The notes under the pieces were generated by a model. That model had not been told where the DNA came from. It worked only from the letters and a program-made list of their open reading frames with translations, and did not search any database. From Antilocapra americana (Eukaryota > Chordata > Mammalia > Artiodactyla > Antilocapridae), in the NCBI GenBank assembly GCA_007570785.1, contig ML660201.1:41802863-41866862 (forward strand): DNA of 64,000 bases. Direction: 5' to 3'. This document shows, piece after piece, positions 43,257 to 55,295 of the stretch. The stretch's first letter is position 1. Each line of letters opens with the position of its first letter. The translations under genes and the position numbers were made by a program.

Positions 43257-43991
43257 GCCAGACCTCAGCCTTGGAGTTAACGCCAGTATCAAAAAGCTTG
43301 GAGCATAACATTCCTGTTTGAGGCAATCTAATTAAACTTCTCCTGTCAACTCAAAGTGGCCCCCAATGGACAGATCAAACCTATTTTTAGGTTCTGAGTG
43401 TTATAAGAAGAAATATTTAATTAGAGTGGGGGGTGTTTAAAATAGCTTTCTCTCTCAACATCAGTGCCTGCTGGCTTGTTTTCCCTGATGTCATTAATCA
43501 CTAGCGAACAGATGTCAGAATTCACAGCTATAGCTCCCGTTGAAATCTGCCTTCTTTGGGTAGTTGGTCCCATAACTCAAAATGCCATGTCTCTCCAGAT
43601 TTTGGCACTTTCTTGCAAGCCAATGGCACTGAGAGCTTTAGACAATTGATCTTTGAGCTTTTCTTCAGAATAAGAGCCCCAGGCAGGGTATTTCACCCAC
43701 GGAGCTCTGTGTTTCTTGGCACCAATGGAGAGACTGTTATATTCAGACTGAGGAGTAGAAAATGTTCTGTGGTGTTGCCTTGAGACCTGAGTGAAGAACT
43801 GGACTACACAGAAAGCGATGGAAGGGAGGGAATTCAAATGTTAGGGTTCAAATCAAAATTTCAGTATTACTTTCTCATTCTTCTGGATCAACAAGTTCTT
43901 TAGAAATTAGAGAACTAGATTTACTTTGCTTTACCTAGCAGTCATGCTGTCTGGAAGGTGATTTAGATTAGCCTTTATTTTTAAAAAATCA
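43256..43991. other. Unique interval
   Basis: No repeat or gene is recognised. Opposite-strand frames at 43556-43837 overlap and lack coding features. Confidence 0.5.
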
Positions 43992-44205
43992 CATGCGTAC
44001 ACAGTCACTTCAGTTGTGTCTGATTCTTTATGACTCCATGGACTGTAGTCCCACAAGCTCCTCTGTCCATGGGATTTCTCAAGTAAGAATACTGGAGTGG
44101 GTTGCCATTTCCTCCTCCAGGGGATCTTCCCAACCCAAGGATCAAACCTGCGTCTCCTGAGGCAGATTTTTTTTTTTTTTAACCACTGAGCCACCATGGA
44201 AGTCC
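43992..44205 (-). mobile_element. Bov-tA SINE
   Basis: ACATGCGTACACAGTCACTT through CATTTCCTCCTCCAGGGGAT to the tRNA-like part (AACCACTGAGCCACCATGG). A T13 run (44168-44180) sits inside the tRNA-derived half, where the consensus has mixed sequence. Confidence 0.88.
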
Positions 44206-44239
44206 AACTCTAACAAGTACTTAAGAAACCCCAAGCACT

Positions 44240-44435
44240 GTTCTCCGTGCTTTGTGTGTTTTTAACTCACCTAGTCACCACGACAGCCCTTTGAGGTAGG
44301 TAACATTTTTATCCCCATTTTACAGAAGAGGAAACTGAGGCACAGAAAGGATAAAAAGCTTTCCCAAAGCCACTCCCTAGCGGGTGGCAGAATCGGGATT
44401 ACTACACTCTGGCTCTGGAGCTGGGTGCTTAGCCA
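44240..44435 (-). mobile_element. MIR SINE
   Basis: CATTTTTATCCCCATTTTAC, AGAGGAAACTGAGGCACAGA, then TGGCTCTGGAGCTGGGTGC: a clear antisense MIR. Confidence 0.85.
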
Positions 44436-44619
44436 TGTCTTCTTTATTATGTTATGATTAATAAGGAGCTTCTTTCTTTATTCCTGATAGATTTTAAGTG
44501 TTGCAAGCCTCCCAAAACTTCACCTGCTTGCTTCCTACAAATCACTGCCTTTCTCCTGAGCTCAAAAGTTATGAAAAGTCATTATTTGTGACAGGAAAGG
44601 CACTTTTATGCAGCTCTTG

Positions 44620-45090
44620 TGGCAGTATATATTAAACCTGTTTGGCCTTTTAGTCCAATGTTTCTACTTCTAAAAATGGATTTAAGGAAATGATTTAAGA
44701 TGTATATAGAGAGATCTTCTTGAAGTGAATAGGCATCTCTACCTTGTTTCTAGTATCATCAGAACCTAGAACAGTTTCTGGCACACAGTGGACAAAGAAA
44801 TATTAAGTGAACGAATTGCAAATAACAAACAAACAAAAGACAAAGATACAAACTAAACTTCAATATCCACCCAGAGGATAGAATAATTTTATATCTATTT
44901 ATGGTATGCTATATAGACATTAGAAATCATGGCTAAGAACAAATATCATTAAGAGAAGCTTTTACATAATCTATTAAGCAACTAAATGAATACCAAAAGA
45001 TTAGGGACATTATTTTCTTGGGTTCCTACCACTATCCTAGCAGCAAAATGGTATTTATAATTTTTCTGCAATTACTAAATCATTTAATCA
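44620..45090 (+). mobile_element. Old L1ME ORF2 end with an L2-like tail inside
   Basis: CCAATGTTTCTACTTCTAAA then GGATTTAAGGAAATGATTTA, and AACTTCAATATCCACCCAG at 44858, match decayed L1ME. A CACACAGTGGACAAAGAAAT stretch near 44783-44802 looks like an L2 3' end. The 3' end of the L1ME seems to resume at 46900-47060, the BovB lying between. Confidence 0.5.
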
Positions 45091-45091
45091 C

Positions 45092-46800
45092 TGTTCAGTT
45101 CAGTAACTCAATGGTGTCCAACTCTTTGCGATCCCATGGACTGCTTCCCTGTCCATTACCAACCCGTGGTGCTTACTCAAACTCATGTCCATTGAGTTGG
45201 TGATGCCATCTAATCTTCTCATCCTGTGTTGTCTCCTTTTCCTCCTGCCTTCAATCTTTCCCAGCATTAGGGTCTTTTCCAATGATTCAGTTTTTCACAT
45301 CACATGGCCAAAGTATTGGAGTTTCAGCTTCAACATCAGTCCTTCCAATGAATATTTTGGATTGATTCCCTTTAGGATGGGCTGGTTGGATTTCCTTGCA
45401 GTCCAAGGGACTCTCAAGTGTCTTCTCCAACACCACAGTTCAAAAGCATCAATTCTTTGGTGCTTAGCTTTCTTTATAGTCCAACTCTCACATCCATACA
45501 TGACTACTGGAAAAACCATAGCTTTGACTAGAGACCTTTGTTGGCAAAGTAATGTCTCTGCTTTTTAATATGCTGTCTAAGTTGGTCATAACTTTTCCTC
45601 TAAGGAGCAAGCATCTTTTGATTCCAAGACTGTACTCACCATCTGCAGTGATTTTGGAGCCCCAAAATATGAAGTCTCTCACTGTTTGCATTGTTTCCCT
45701 ATTTGCCATGAAGTGATGGGACCAGATGCCAAGATCTTAGTTTTCTGAATGTTGAGTTTTAAGCCAACTTATTCACTCTCCTCTTTTACTTTCACCAAGA
45801 GGCTCTTTAGTTCTTCTGTGCTTTCTGCCATAAGGGTGGTGTCATCTGCATATCTGAGGTTATTGATATTTCTCCCAGCAATCTTGACCCCAGCTTGTGT
45901 TTCATCTGGCATTTTGTATGATGTATTCTGCATAGAAGTTAAATAAGCAGGGTGACAATACACGGCCTTGATGTACTCCTTTCCTGATTTGGAACCAGTC
46001 TGTTGTTCCATGTCTGGTTCTAACTGTTGCTTCTTGACCTGCATACAGGTTTCTGAGGAGGCATGTCAGGTGGTCTAGTATTCTCATCTCTTCAAGAATT
46101 TTCCACAGTTTGTTGTGATCTACACAGTCAAAGGCTTTGGCATAGTCAATAAAGCAGATGTTTTTCTGGAACTCTGTAGCTCTTTCGATGACCCAATGTA
46201 TGATGGCAATTTGATCTGTGGTTCCTCTGCCTTTTCTAAATCCAGCTTGAACGTCTGGAAGTTCACGGTTCACATACTGTTGAAGCCTGGCTTGGAGAAT
46301 TTTAAGCATTACTTTGCTAGTGTGTGAGATAGTGCAATTGTGCGGTAGTTTGAGCATTCTTTGGCATTGCCCTTCTTTGGGACTGGAATGAAAACTGACC
46401 TTCTCTAGTCCTGTGGCCATTGCTGAGTTTTCCAAATTTGCTGGCACACTGAGTGCAGCACTTTCACAGAATCATATTTTAGGATTTGAAATAGCTCAGC
46501 TGAAATTCCATTGCCTCCACTAGCTTTGTTGGTAGTGATGCTTTCTAAGGCCCACTTGACTTGGCATTCCAGGATGTCTGGTTCTAGGTGAGTGATCACA
46601 CCATTGTGGTTATCTGGGTCATGAAGATCTTTTTTGTATAGTTCTTCTGTGTATTCTTGCCACCTCGTCTTAGTATCTTCTGCTTATGTTAGGTCCATAC
46701 CATTTCTGTCCTTTATTGTGCCCAACTTTGCATGAAATGTTCCCTTGGTATCTCTCATTTTTTTGAAGAGATCTCTAGTCTTCCCCATTCTATTCACTGT
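45092..46800 (-). pseudogene. BovB (RTE) ORF2, 5' truncated, catalytic motif intact
   Basis: This minus-strand BovB is the best preserved RT in the window. Reading from right to left it has the pre-RT region (46405-46599), the RT fingers/palm (a 181-codon frame at 45902-46447 with FIDYAKAFDCVDH near 46110-46150), an intact YADD (complement of 45841-45852) and the C-terminal region (MYGCESWTIKK-like near 45475-45510). The 3' tail GTTCAGTTCAG lies at its left end (45092-45102). It lacks the endonuclease, and its frames are split at several places, so it is not functional. Confidence 0.9.
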
Positions 46801-46899
46801 CAGAGGTCTTCTCTCTCCCATTATATTCACTGTTAAGAGTTATGTTTAACATTATTCAAATATTACATTTTATTGTTTTAATGTGTATTTTGTAGTTTT

Positions 46900-47060
46900 A
46901 AACAATCTGTTCAATTCATTTCAGAACATCACTAGTATTATTTGCCTGGCAACTTGTGAATGGCCTGTATTCTATCCTTTGGGTTTGGAATATGTTTCAC
47001 CTTTTCTACAATAAATGTATTACTTTCATAATCAGCAGAAATAAATTTAAATAAATTTAA
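46900..47060 (+). mobile_element. L1ME 3' end
   Basis: TTTTCTACAATAAATGTATT and ACTTTCATAATCAGCAGAAA form the usual L1ME terminal block. It is probably the continuation of 44620-45090. Confidence 0.55.
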
Positions 47061-48956
47061 AATTTTACCTTTCATGGGGTCAAAAGGAAGGAATAAAGAT
47101 AACTAAGGATAGAAAATGTAAGTGTTGATAAAAAAATGCCCAAAAAATGGTTACATTTAGCTGGTGGCATTAAGGTTAGCATTTCACTGCTTTTAATTTA
47201 CATATGCCCTCCAATTACATAATTATTTGTTATATGATAATGAACATATATAAACAATAAAACATTCATTTTTTAAGGGGAAAAGTAGAGCCTGGGTTGG
47301 GGAGTTTTTAAGTTGGCTGTAGCATCCCCGACTGTTTGGGGAGTTTTCTGGTCTCCACATAAACTGCAAGCCTCTTCTGCCCGCCTCAACCTTACGATCC
47401 TGGCTATCTTGCTGACCCATTGGGGATCACCATGCCTCTAGGGCCCTAACACATAGCAGATGTTCCCATGTTTAACGACTGTACTAAAATAGCTATGGAG
47501 TTACTATTAATTTAATATTTTAAAATGCATTCCACTTGCATTTTTCCACGGTTTTCTCACCTCTACACTAATCCCTCATTCCCAGGGTGGACACTGACAT
47601 CCTAGAGGATTTCAGGTATATGTACATAGAGGGTACACCAGGGGGTCAGGGGCATCAGCAGTTCCTGTTCAGAGTGAAGCCTTTGAACCACCTGGAGGAT
47701 GGAGTGTTTGTCTCCATCCTCAGCGATGGGAGACTCACTGTTAGGCTCAGACCCTGACCTTCTGATGGTGTTGAGCCATCTCTGCTATAACGTTTTGGTG
47801 GTGAGTTTGTGGGTGACAGTTAAGCCTTAAGAATAGTCACAAAGCTCTAGATGGCCACTGTCTTATGCACAGGAGGTGCGAGGGCCCCCATCCCCATCGC
47901 CCAGTATCTTCCCAGCTCACAAACTGGACACTGAGATTTTGCCACAGGAGATCCTTCCTTTTAGTTTGAGATTTCCAGCAGGGATGACATCTAAACACTG
48001 ACAAACACTTACACTTTAATGTGACGGAGGGTTCTGAAAGCATGTTGGGTAGGCAAGGACGAAAGATGGCCAACTGCCTCTTCTTATCAGGCTTTGTGTT
48101 AGGAGCCTTATAGAGTAACCATAGAATTTATCCTCCAAGTGGGATGCTGCTGAGCGTGAAAGGAGATGCTACTAGACGGATGCCACAGGCAAAAACTGGG
48201 AGTGCCTTGTAGCAACAGCTTTGCATGGTCTCCTCATGTGTGCACGTACGTTGTTGGGTTCATAGCAGAGATAAATTATCCTGTCCATTTAGATGAGAAC
48301 TAAGGCTCAGAGAAGCCAAGGAACATGTCTGACATCCCTGGTTTTACAGTTAATGTTCTTCTATCCCCTTAAGGTTCAAGGTCCCTGGATTCCTGAGGTC
48401 AATAGGAGAGGGACCTCAATAGGGGATGGGGCTTAAACAGGGTAAAATGAGGAATAACCCAATGGTACTTTGTACACTTCCTGATTTTGCCAGGACCAGC
48501 TCTGGAGGCAATCTGAGAGAAGGATTCTAGCTGAAAAAGTCCTTTGTCCCTTTGCTGCTCTGGCTCAAATGTGCCTCATCCCCAGGTGTCAGGCCTCCTG
48601 TCCAGGAACTGTGTATCCCTCTCTTAGCTGTGTGTGTGGCCTGCCACGAGGCCAGAGTTCTGCTTCCTGTGTGTTGTTTTACTTCCGTGCCATCGTCTTT
48701 CTGTCTCAGGTCAAGGGTATGATTGGGAGGGTGTCTCACACAGTTTGCATGAAAATTTAGGGTTTCTCTCATGTTGTGAGGTTTTGAAATTTCCCTGGAT
48801 TTGCTCCACGGCTGAGGGAAAGAGAGAAACTTGTTTCATGTCCTAGAGAGGTTTTCATTACAGATAGTCAAGGAGGGTTTGAGGTTCCCATGCTTCATTC
48901 CAGGGCCTGGAATTCCAGGGGAGGAACAGGTGCAGAGCATTTATCTCATGAGTTAG
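47061..48956. other. Unique interval
   Basis: Largely non-repetitive. A faint antisense MIR lies at about 48250-48360 (GAGAACTAAGGCTCAGAGAA). No gene is supported. Confidence 0.5.
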
Positions 48957-49185
48957 GGGGCTTCCCACGTGGTGCTAGTGGTAAAGAATCCCCCTGCCAA
49001 TACAGCAGACTTAAGAGACTCGGGTTCATTCCCTGTGTTGGGAAGATCCCATGGAGGAGGGCATGGCAACCCACTCCAATGTTCTGATCTGGAGAATCCC
49101 ATGAACATCGCTGGTGGGCTACAATCCATGAGGTCACAAAGAGTCAGACACAGCTGAAGGGACTTAGCATGCGTGCACACACATG
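48957..49185 (+). mobile_element. Bov-tA SINE, full length
   Basis: GGGGGCTTCCCACGTGGTGC at the head, a GGTTCATTCCCTG B box, the Bov-A unit, and TTAGCATGCGTGCACACACA at the end. Confidence 0.9.
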
Positions 49186-51635
49186 TTATGCATACGTTCC
49201 CTGAGGAGGGAACGCACTTCCTCCCTACATTTCCATGCAAGGGCTTCGTCCTGAGTCAGTGTGACCCACGGAACCACATTCACCTGGTGGAGTTCATTCC
49301 ACAAGTAGTAAGGCTGGTACTTCTCAACTCCCATTTCCTTCATATTTATTCAGGTATCATTGGTCTTCACATATTGGCCTCCTCCCTATGAAGTGGTCAT
49401 CAAAACTGAACTTACTCTCACCTGGAGACCCTGGGATGTCCCAAGGAGATACTGTGGCAAGAAGAGACTACCCTGCCGCTCATCACCAAAGAGACAGTCA
49501 CAAGGGCCCAAGCACGTCTGCACAGAACCAGACGGCAGCCTGCGCACCTTTTGAGAAAGTCCAAAGCCCTCACGATGCCTCTGTTTCTTTCTCCAGGGCT
49601 ACCCTCAAGGTCACCTCTAAATCTGAGCTCCTTGTTCTTTAAAAATATTCTGTAAAATGTACTGTCTCACCATGCATTTTCTCATTACCCCATTCTATTC
49701 AACAGGAGACCAGGAGTTGATCCATTTCTACCATAAAACAAAACACAATTCTAGGTTCTGGGTACATGGATGCGTCTTCTATAATCTTTCCAAATTCCTA
49801 CATACAAAGGACAGCTGAGCAGCAAAACCACAAACCAATGGTCAACATTTACCAATCGTCTCAACTGCCTCCCCCAAACCAGGATATTCCTTCAAATGCC
49901 CAAACAGAGAGACTGAGGATGAACCATTCCAAACCACAAGACTCCCGTGCATCAGCGTCAATGTAGAAGCAGCAGAGGGTAACAACAGGGAGTCTGGTGA
50001 ACTTGAGAACAAGAGAATCTGAAAATATACCACCGGCGACATGGCTGGCCAACTCAGGAGGTGTAGTTGAACCCGGAGGCAGGGCTCATGCCCGCTGTTC
50101 ACAGAGGAGGGAGAGAACTCCCAGTGAGGTTAAGAAAGGCAGGAGCAGTCTAGCCCCAGGGAACTCCAGCAACTGATCCTCTCAAAAACATCAGTGGCTC
50201 TTTAGTGTTTAGAGTGTTAATCCTAGACACTTTTATTTTTGATTGTTTGACATTCAAACCCCTTCAGAGTTTCACCCTAACATGCCTTTCCAGTATAATT
50301 TCCAACCACATCTTTCGATTTGCCCTCCATGCCAGCTACGCTGTTCTCAGGGGTTCCGCTTGCCTCTTCCACCTCCTTGTGTCTCGCATTTCACTCACTA
50401 TCACAATATGGCTTGGGTGAATTCTGGATAACATCACCGAAACGGGCAGGCGCGATGCACAGTTGGTGGCTCTCACTTAACTTTTGGCACAACATTTTTA
50501 TAAACACACACTCCTTTTAGAAGAGAACACTGCTTCGGCCAGAGTTTACTTAGCTCCACCGACAACAGCAGAACTCCTATCACTGTGGTTCTTGTTACAA
50601 CACACAAGTTTTCCTTGACTTTCTACTAGTGTAAAATAGTTAAATCATGTTTTTATTAAAAAAAATCCACCCCATATTTGGAAAAAGGCTAAAAGGCATT
50701 TACTTGATTTCTGAAATAATGATGGGGCATTTCTATTTGCTCAGAGAGTACCAGCCAGGTTCCAGGTCCACACGAGGTGGAGACCTTAACCAGGGAAGGA
50801 ATTTTGAAGATTCTTTAGGGAAACAGACATCCATAGAGAAGGTTCCAGTCAATTTGATGTCTTCCTGTTGACTGTGGCTCTGTCCTGCCCCCTGCCCCCT
50901 GCCCCCATGGGATGTGAACAGAACTGCCCCTGTTGAGAGAGGGCATGGATGCCACATTTTCCACTTTCTCCACTGACTGTGAGCGTGTGGTGGGAGGATG
51001 ATTTTGATATGCAGAATCCCCCCACGTCCTTGGTCAGAGAAACAGATGTCCCATATGATTTTGAGTGTGGCACCCAGGATTTGGGTCTAGTTTAAGCACA
51101 CAGCTCGTAAAAGACCAGACAATAAAAAGTGAAGATGTAAAAGATAAAAGGGCTGCCTTCAGATGCCATAAAATATTGTTTAAAACCATTCTTAACCATA
51201 GCGTTCTAACTTTTACATTTCCACTTTTATGCATGGAAAAAAAGGACTGTCCAGTATTTGTACTAACCAAGCCTCAGGAAGTGAACATCTTCTGGCCATT
51301 AAAAGCAGGTTCTACTAGCTCAGTAACGGCATGTGAGTCACTCTCCTTGCCATCCCGGGCTGCCATCACGCCGTGGAATGCATTCATTTCCTCGTGCACA
51401 GGACCCTGCTAACGCTTTAATTCCTGTAGGTAAAGCCTGTGGGAAAATTGCATACTGCGTCTGAATTTCTGATGAAAAAAAAATTTTTTTTTAAACTAAA
51501 GAGAGATTGGTTGTAGCTGATTTAAGATAGCAGCCATTATGGAGAGCTCTTGAAAATAATTATGGTTAGACTCGAATCTTTAAACATTTAGCTAATGCTG
51601 TTTTCCAGGCATCACTTAAATTAATAGCAAACTAA
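49186..51635. other. Unique interval
   Basis: About 2.4 kb without a recognised repeat or gene. A short CTGCCCC tandem occurs at 50886-50903. The stretch 51440-51600 (AT-rich, non-repetitive) could be constrained noncoding DNA, but the sequence alone cannot show this. Confidence 0.45.
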
Positions 51636-51639
51636 TAAT

Positions 51640-51850
51640 GATAAAATGAGAGCTTACATATATTACACATTTTCTGTGGATTAAGCCTCGTGCTTTGTAA
51701 ATCTTCCCAACATGTCTGGGGCAGGAGCTTATGGGCAGCTCCATTTTATAAATAAGGAAAGTGAGACTAGGAAGTAAAATTAACTTGCCTGAGGTCAAAT
51801 GATGCCAGAATTTTCTTCCAAATCTGTCTGGCTCAAAAGCCAAATTTCTT
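51640..51850 (-). mobile_element. MIR SINE
   Basis: TCCATTTTATAAATAAGGAA, GTGAGACTAGGAAG, then AACTTGCCTGAGGTCAAATG and GTCTGGCTCAAAAGCC: an antisense MIR. Confidence 0.75.
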
Positions 51851-52554
51851 AATCACTTTTGATGTACTGTATTTCGCCCACTTGAAATTTGTATAAAATG
51901 CAAAGAAAATTTTCTTAAAACCAGAAACTGTGTCTAAAATATACAACTGTCCCCCTTTTGACCCTGAAGTTGGGGGACTGCATTGCCCCCTATGTAAAGG
52001 CAGTGCAGTGGCAGTAAGTGGTTTAATCGCCTGGGTTTCTGTCTTTTCATTGGCAAGATTACGACATTGAGCTAAACACTCTTCCAAGAGCAACTTTGCC
52101 TTCTGACAGTCAGTCATTTGTCTGTTCAGCTAATGTTCTTTTGGATTTCTACTCTAAGGAAAGACTGGGTGATTTAATTATAAAATGGAATAATGAGGTG
52201 TGATCCCTAAGAGTAAAGAACTCGGTTTAATGAAAGAGAAAAATTCACCAACCAATCAGCAGCATCCAGTGTGGTCTGTGCTGTGTGCGTATACACACAC
52301 GAATATAAACACATGCAGTCACAGGTAAACATATGCATGCACAGACATACACCCTCATGCCTGTGGGGAAAAAGCAGAGGCAGGGACTTGGAGACGGGGT
52401 GTTTCACACAAGTGCGACAGCAATTCCATGAGGAGAAGGGGCTGAGTCTGTTTTCAGTCCCCTGTGTCTTGGGCCTGGCAGATCAGTACATATTTGTTGA
52501 GTGATGGCATGAGGTGTAGTCTGGGTTGTAAAGGACTCATGAGGCTTCACCAGG
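51851..52554. other. Unique interval
   Basis: Non-repetitive apart from a degenerate ACAC/ACAT run at about 52285-52350. No gene is supported. Confidence 0.45.
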
Positions 52555-52710
52555 CCAAGAGGAGGGGGTGGGCATGTACTCCAGGCAGCAGGAACAGCAT
52601 GTATAAAATTAAGAAGCACAGAAACTTCGCGGTGGGCACAGAAGGAAGGTGCCTGGGGGGCAGCAGCAGAAAACAAGGTTACAAGAGGTAAACTTGGGCC
52701 AGGCTCACGG
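52555..52710 (-). mobile_element. L2 fragment
   Basis: CCAGGCAGCAGGAACAGCAT and the GAAGCACAGAAACTTCG region resemble antisense L2 (the 'aacagcatgtgcaaagg' block). Confidence 0.45.
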
Positions 52711-53681
52711 CAGGTCCACAGCCACAGGATTTGGGTAAGGTGTGACTGCACAGCTCCTTCAGTGGACAGAACCTGTAGCTCTGGATGCCTTATTTACTAA
52801 TAGCTACTGGACCCAGATTAGTTTAACAGACTACTTAACAAATAGAAGGGTAAGAGTGGAAACTCCTCTAGGAAAAGTGGGCTCCCATTTTCAGGGAACA
52901 AAATACTACCAACCTGAATCAGGGGAGCAGAAAGAATTATTGATGTTAAACAATGGACTGAACCTGAGTATAGACCTGTTTGGATGCAGGAAGTTCTTGC
53001 CTGAGAAGGTCCATCAGTCCACAAGGAGAACTGAGAGTATGAGTTAACATAAGGCATCAGTGGAAATGTGATTTTTCAGCCCTGCCCATTATGAGACAGG
53101 ATTCTATTTCTCTATTCCCTGCATCTGAACTTCTTATAATTTGTACTAAAATAGGAGGGGGCCAGACCTCAAGATGCCTTACTCGCTTCCATTCAGTCTC
53201 TTGTCACACTGCTGCTACCACGTGAACAAACCTGGGCAAGCTTGATGGTTGTTACCCCAAAACTGAAACCCAGCCATGCTCTAGACACGTGGCTAGGGCC
53301 GTCCTAGGCCAGCCAGCCCTCAGCCAGCTCACCCATTGTTCATGACACATGCTTAGGGGAGCCCAGCCTCATTCAACAAAATTGTCCAGGCAGCCAGAAG
53401 ATTCATAAGCTAGAACAGATGGCAGTTATTTTAAGGTATAAATGAATGAAGAAAGGGAGGGAGGAGGAGCAAATGTGATGGAAAAGGCTGATGATGTGCT
53501 GACTAAAATCTAGCTCTTAATGGGAGTTAGGTCCTGGCTTACCCACTGTACATCCTTTATTTCACTTAATTAGTTCTTGGTTGAATCACATTTGTTCACA
53601 AATGCATCAAATCTCTCTTCAAATGAAAGTCAGATTCCAAAGACTTCCAACCAGATTTGCAAACATATATGCCAAAAGGAG
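52711..53681. other. Unique interval
   Basis: No recognised repeat. The 101-codon plus frame at 52742-53047 shows no domain or splice context I would trust. Confidence 0.45.
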
Positions 53682-53905
53682 GGGCTTCCCAGGCGGTGCT
53701 AGTGGTAAAAAAAAAAAAACCCCTCCTGCCAATGCAGGAGATGCGGGTTCAATCCCTGGGTCAGGAAGATCTCCTGGAGGAGGGCATGGCAACCCACCCC
53801 AATATTTCTGCCCAGAGAATCCCCTGGACAGAGAAACCTGGTAGGCTACAGTCCGTAGCATCACAATGAGCTGGACATTACTGAAGCAACTTAGCATGCA
53901 CGCAT
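53682..53905 (+). mobile_element. Bov-tA SINE with an internal A run
   Basis: GGGGCTTCCCAGGCGGTGC head, GGTTCAATCCCTGGGTC B box, Bov-A unit, and a CTTAGCATGCACGCATGC end. Between the A and B boxes, GTGGTAAAGAA has become GTGGT plus 13 A (53707-53719), a local homopolymer expansion. Confidence 0.88.
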
Positions 53906-53934
53906 GCTAAGTATTTTTATTCAAAGGTTTTTGG

Positions 53935-54050
53935 AATCACATGAATCTGGGTTTGAATTCCAAATCTGTCTCTTGCCTTCTATATAACCTTAGGTAATGT
54001 ATTTACCATGAACCCCAGTGTCAATTTCTGCATCTGAAAAGTAGGATTCA
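53935..54050 (+). mobile_element. MIR SINE, 5' part
   Basis: GAATCTGGGTTTGAATTCC, TTCTATATAACCTTAGGTAA, then CATCTGAAAAGTAGGATTC. An L1 inserted after this; the MIR 3' part appears to lie at 54896-54914 and 55232-55295. Confidence 0.6.
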
Positions 54051-54895
54051 ATGACTATACCATGGAATACTACTCAAGCTTAAAAAAGAAGAAAATCCTG
54101 ACACCCATGTTACAGCTGGAAGGACCTTGAGGGCATTATGTTAAGTGAACTAAATCAGAGAGAGAAGGACAAATACTGTGAGAGCTCAGTTATATGTGAA
54201 GTCTAAAAAAAAAACCTGCAAACACCCAAACTCACAGAAAAAGAGATCAGATTTGTGATTGCCAGGGAATGGGGCGAGAAATGGGGGAGGAATTGGATGC
54301 AAGTGATCAAAAGGCACAAAATTCCAGTTTTAGGATAACTGAAGTATACACAACCAAGGATATAAAGTACCACGTGATGACTACAGGTAACACTGCTGTG
54401 TGGTATATTTTTTAATGCTAAGAGAGTAGATCCTGAAAATTTTTATCACAAGGGAAAAAACTGTTTGTTCTGGCATTTGTATGAGATGAGGGATGTTAAC
54501 TGAATATGGCGGTAATGATTTTCATAATGTAAGTCAAGTCAATATATGCTGCTGCTGCTGCTAAGTCTCTTCAGCCGTGTCTGACTCTGTGCGACCCCAC
54601 AGATGGCAGCCCACCAGGCTCCACCGTCCCTGGGATTCTCCAGGCAAAAACACTGGAGTGGGGTGCCATTGCCTTCTCTGATGCATGAAAGTGAAAAGTG
54701 AAAGTGAAGTCGCTCAGTCGTGTCCGATTCTTCGCGATCCCATGGACTGCAGCCTACCAGGCTCCTCCGTCCCTGGGATTTTCCAGGCCAGAGTACTGGA
54801 GTGGGTTGCCATTGTCTTCTCTGTAATATATGCTGTACACCTTAAATTTACACAGTGTGCATATTAATTATATCTCAATAATATGGAAAGAAAAA
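54051..54895 (+). mobile_element. L1M (MA/MB-like) ORF2 end and 3'UTR, splitting a MIR
   Basis: CCATGGAATACTACTCAAGC, then the GAGAGAAGGACAAATACTGT block and the 3'UTR (AATGCTAAGAGAGTAGATCC, GCATATTAATTATATCTCAA). A Bov-A2 interrupts it. Confidence 0.75.
54552..54824 (+). mobile_element. Bov-A2 SINE, full length
   Basis: A (CTG)n head, two Bov-A monomers and the AAGTGAAAAGTGAAAGTGAA linker. The TSD is a perfect 11-bp AATATATGCTG (54541-54551 and 54825-54835). Confidence 0.95.
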
Positions 54896-54914
54896 AATAC
54901 TTACCCCTCTATTG

Positions 54915-55219
54915 AAGTGAAAGTTGCTAAGTTGTGTCTGACTCTTGGCAACCCCATGAGACTTTATCGTCCATGGAATTCTCCAGTCCAGAATACCAGA
55001 GTGAGTAGCCTTCTCATGGGGTCTTCCCAACCCAACCCAGGGATCAAACCCAGGTTTCCCGCATTACAGGTGGATCCTTTACCCACTAAGCCATAAGCAA
55101 AGCTCGAGAATCCTGGAGTGAGTAGCCTATCCCTTCTCCAGTGGATCTCCCCGACCCAGGAATTGAACTGGAGTCTCCTGCACTGCAGGCAGATTCTTTA
55201 CCAACTGAGCTATGAGGAA
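54915..55219 (-). mobile_element. Bov-tA3 composite SINE
   Basis: Two tRNA-like units on the minus strand (B box complements near 55040 and 55155) with a GAAGTGAAAGTTGCTAAG start on the plus strand. The TSD is a perfect 12-bp ACCCCTCTATTG (54903-54914 and 55220-55231). Confidence 0.95.
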
Positions 55220-55231
55220 ACCCCTCTATTG

Positions 55232-55295
55232 TCTGAGGGTTAAATGAGTTAATCCAAGTGCCTGTCATGGTTCCTGCATGTACCAGCACCCAGCA
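55232..55295 (+). mobile_element. MIR SINE, 3' part
   Basis: GGGTTAAATGAGTTAATCC then GTGCCTGTCATGG is MIR 3' sequence, fitting the 53935-54050 head. Confidence 0.5.

Noticed and set aside
42852..43326. Frames coding for His-Thr or Val-Cys repeats
   Set aside because: They are a translated CA/TG microsatellite that runs across an N gap.
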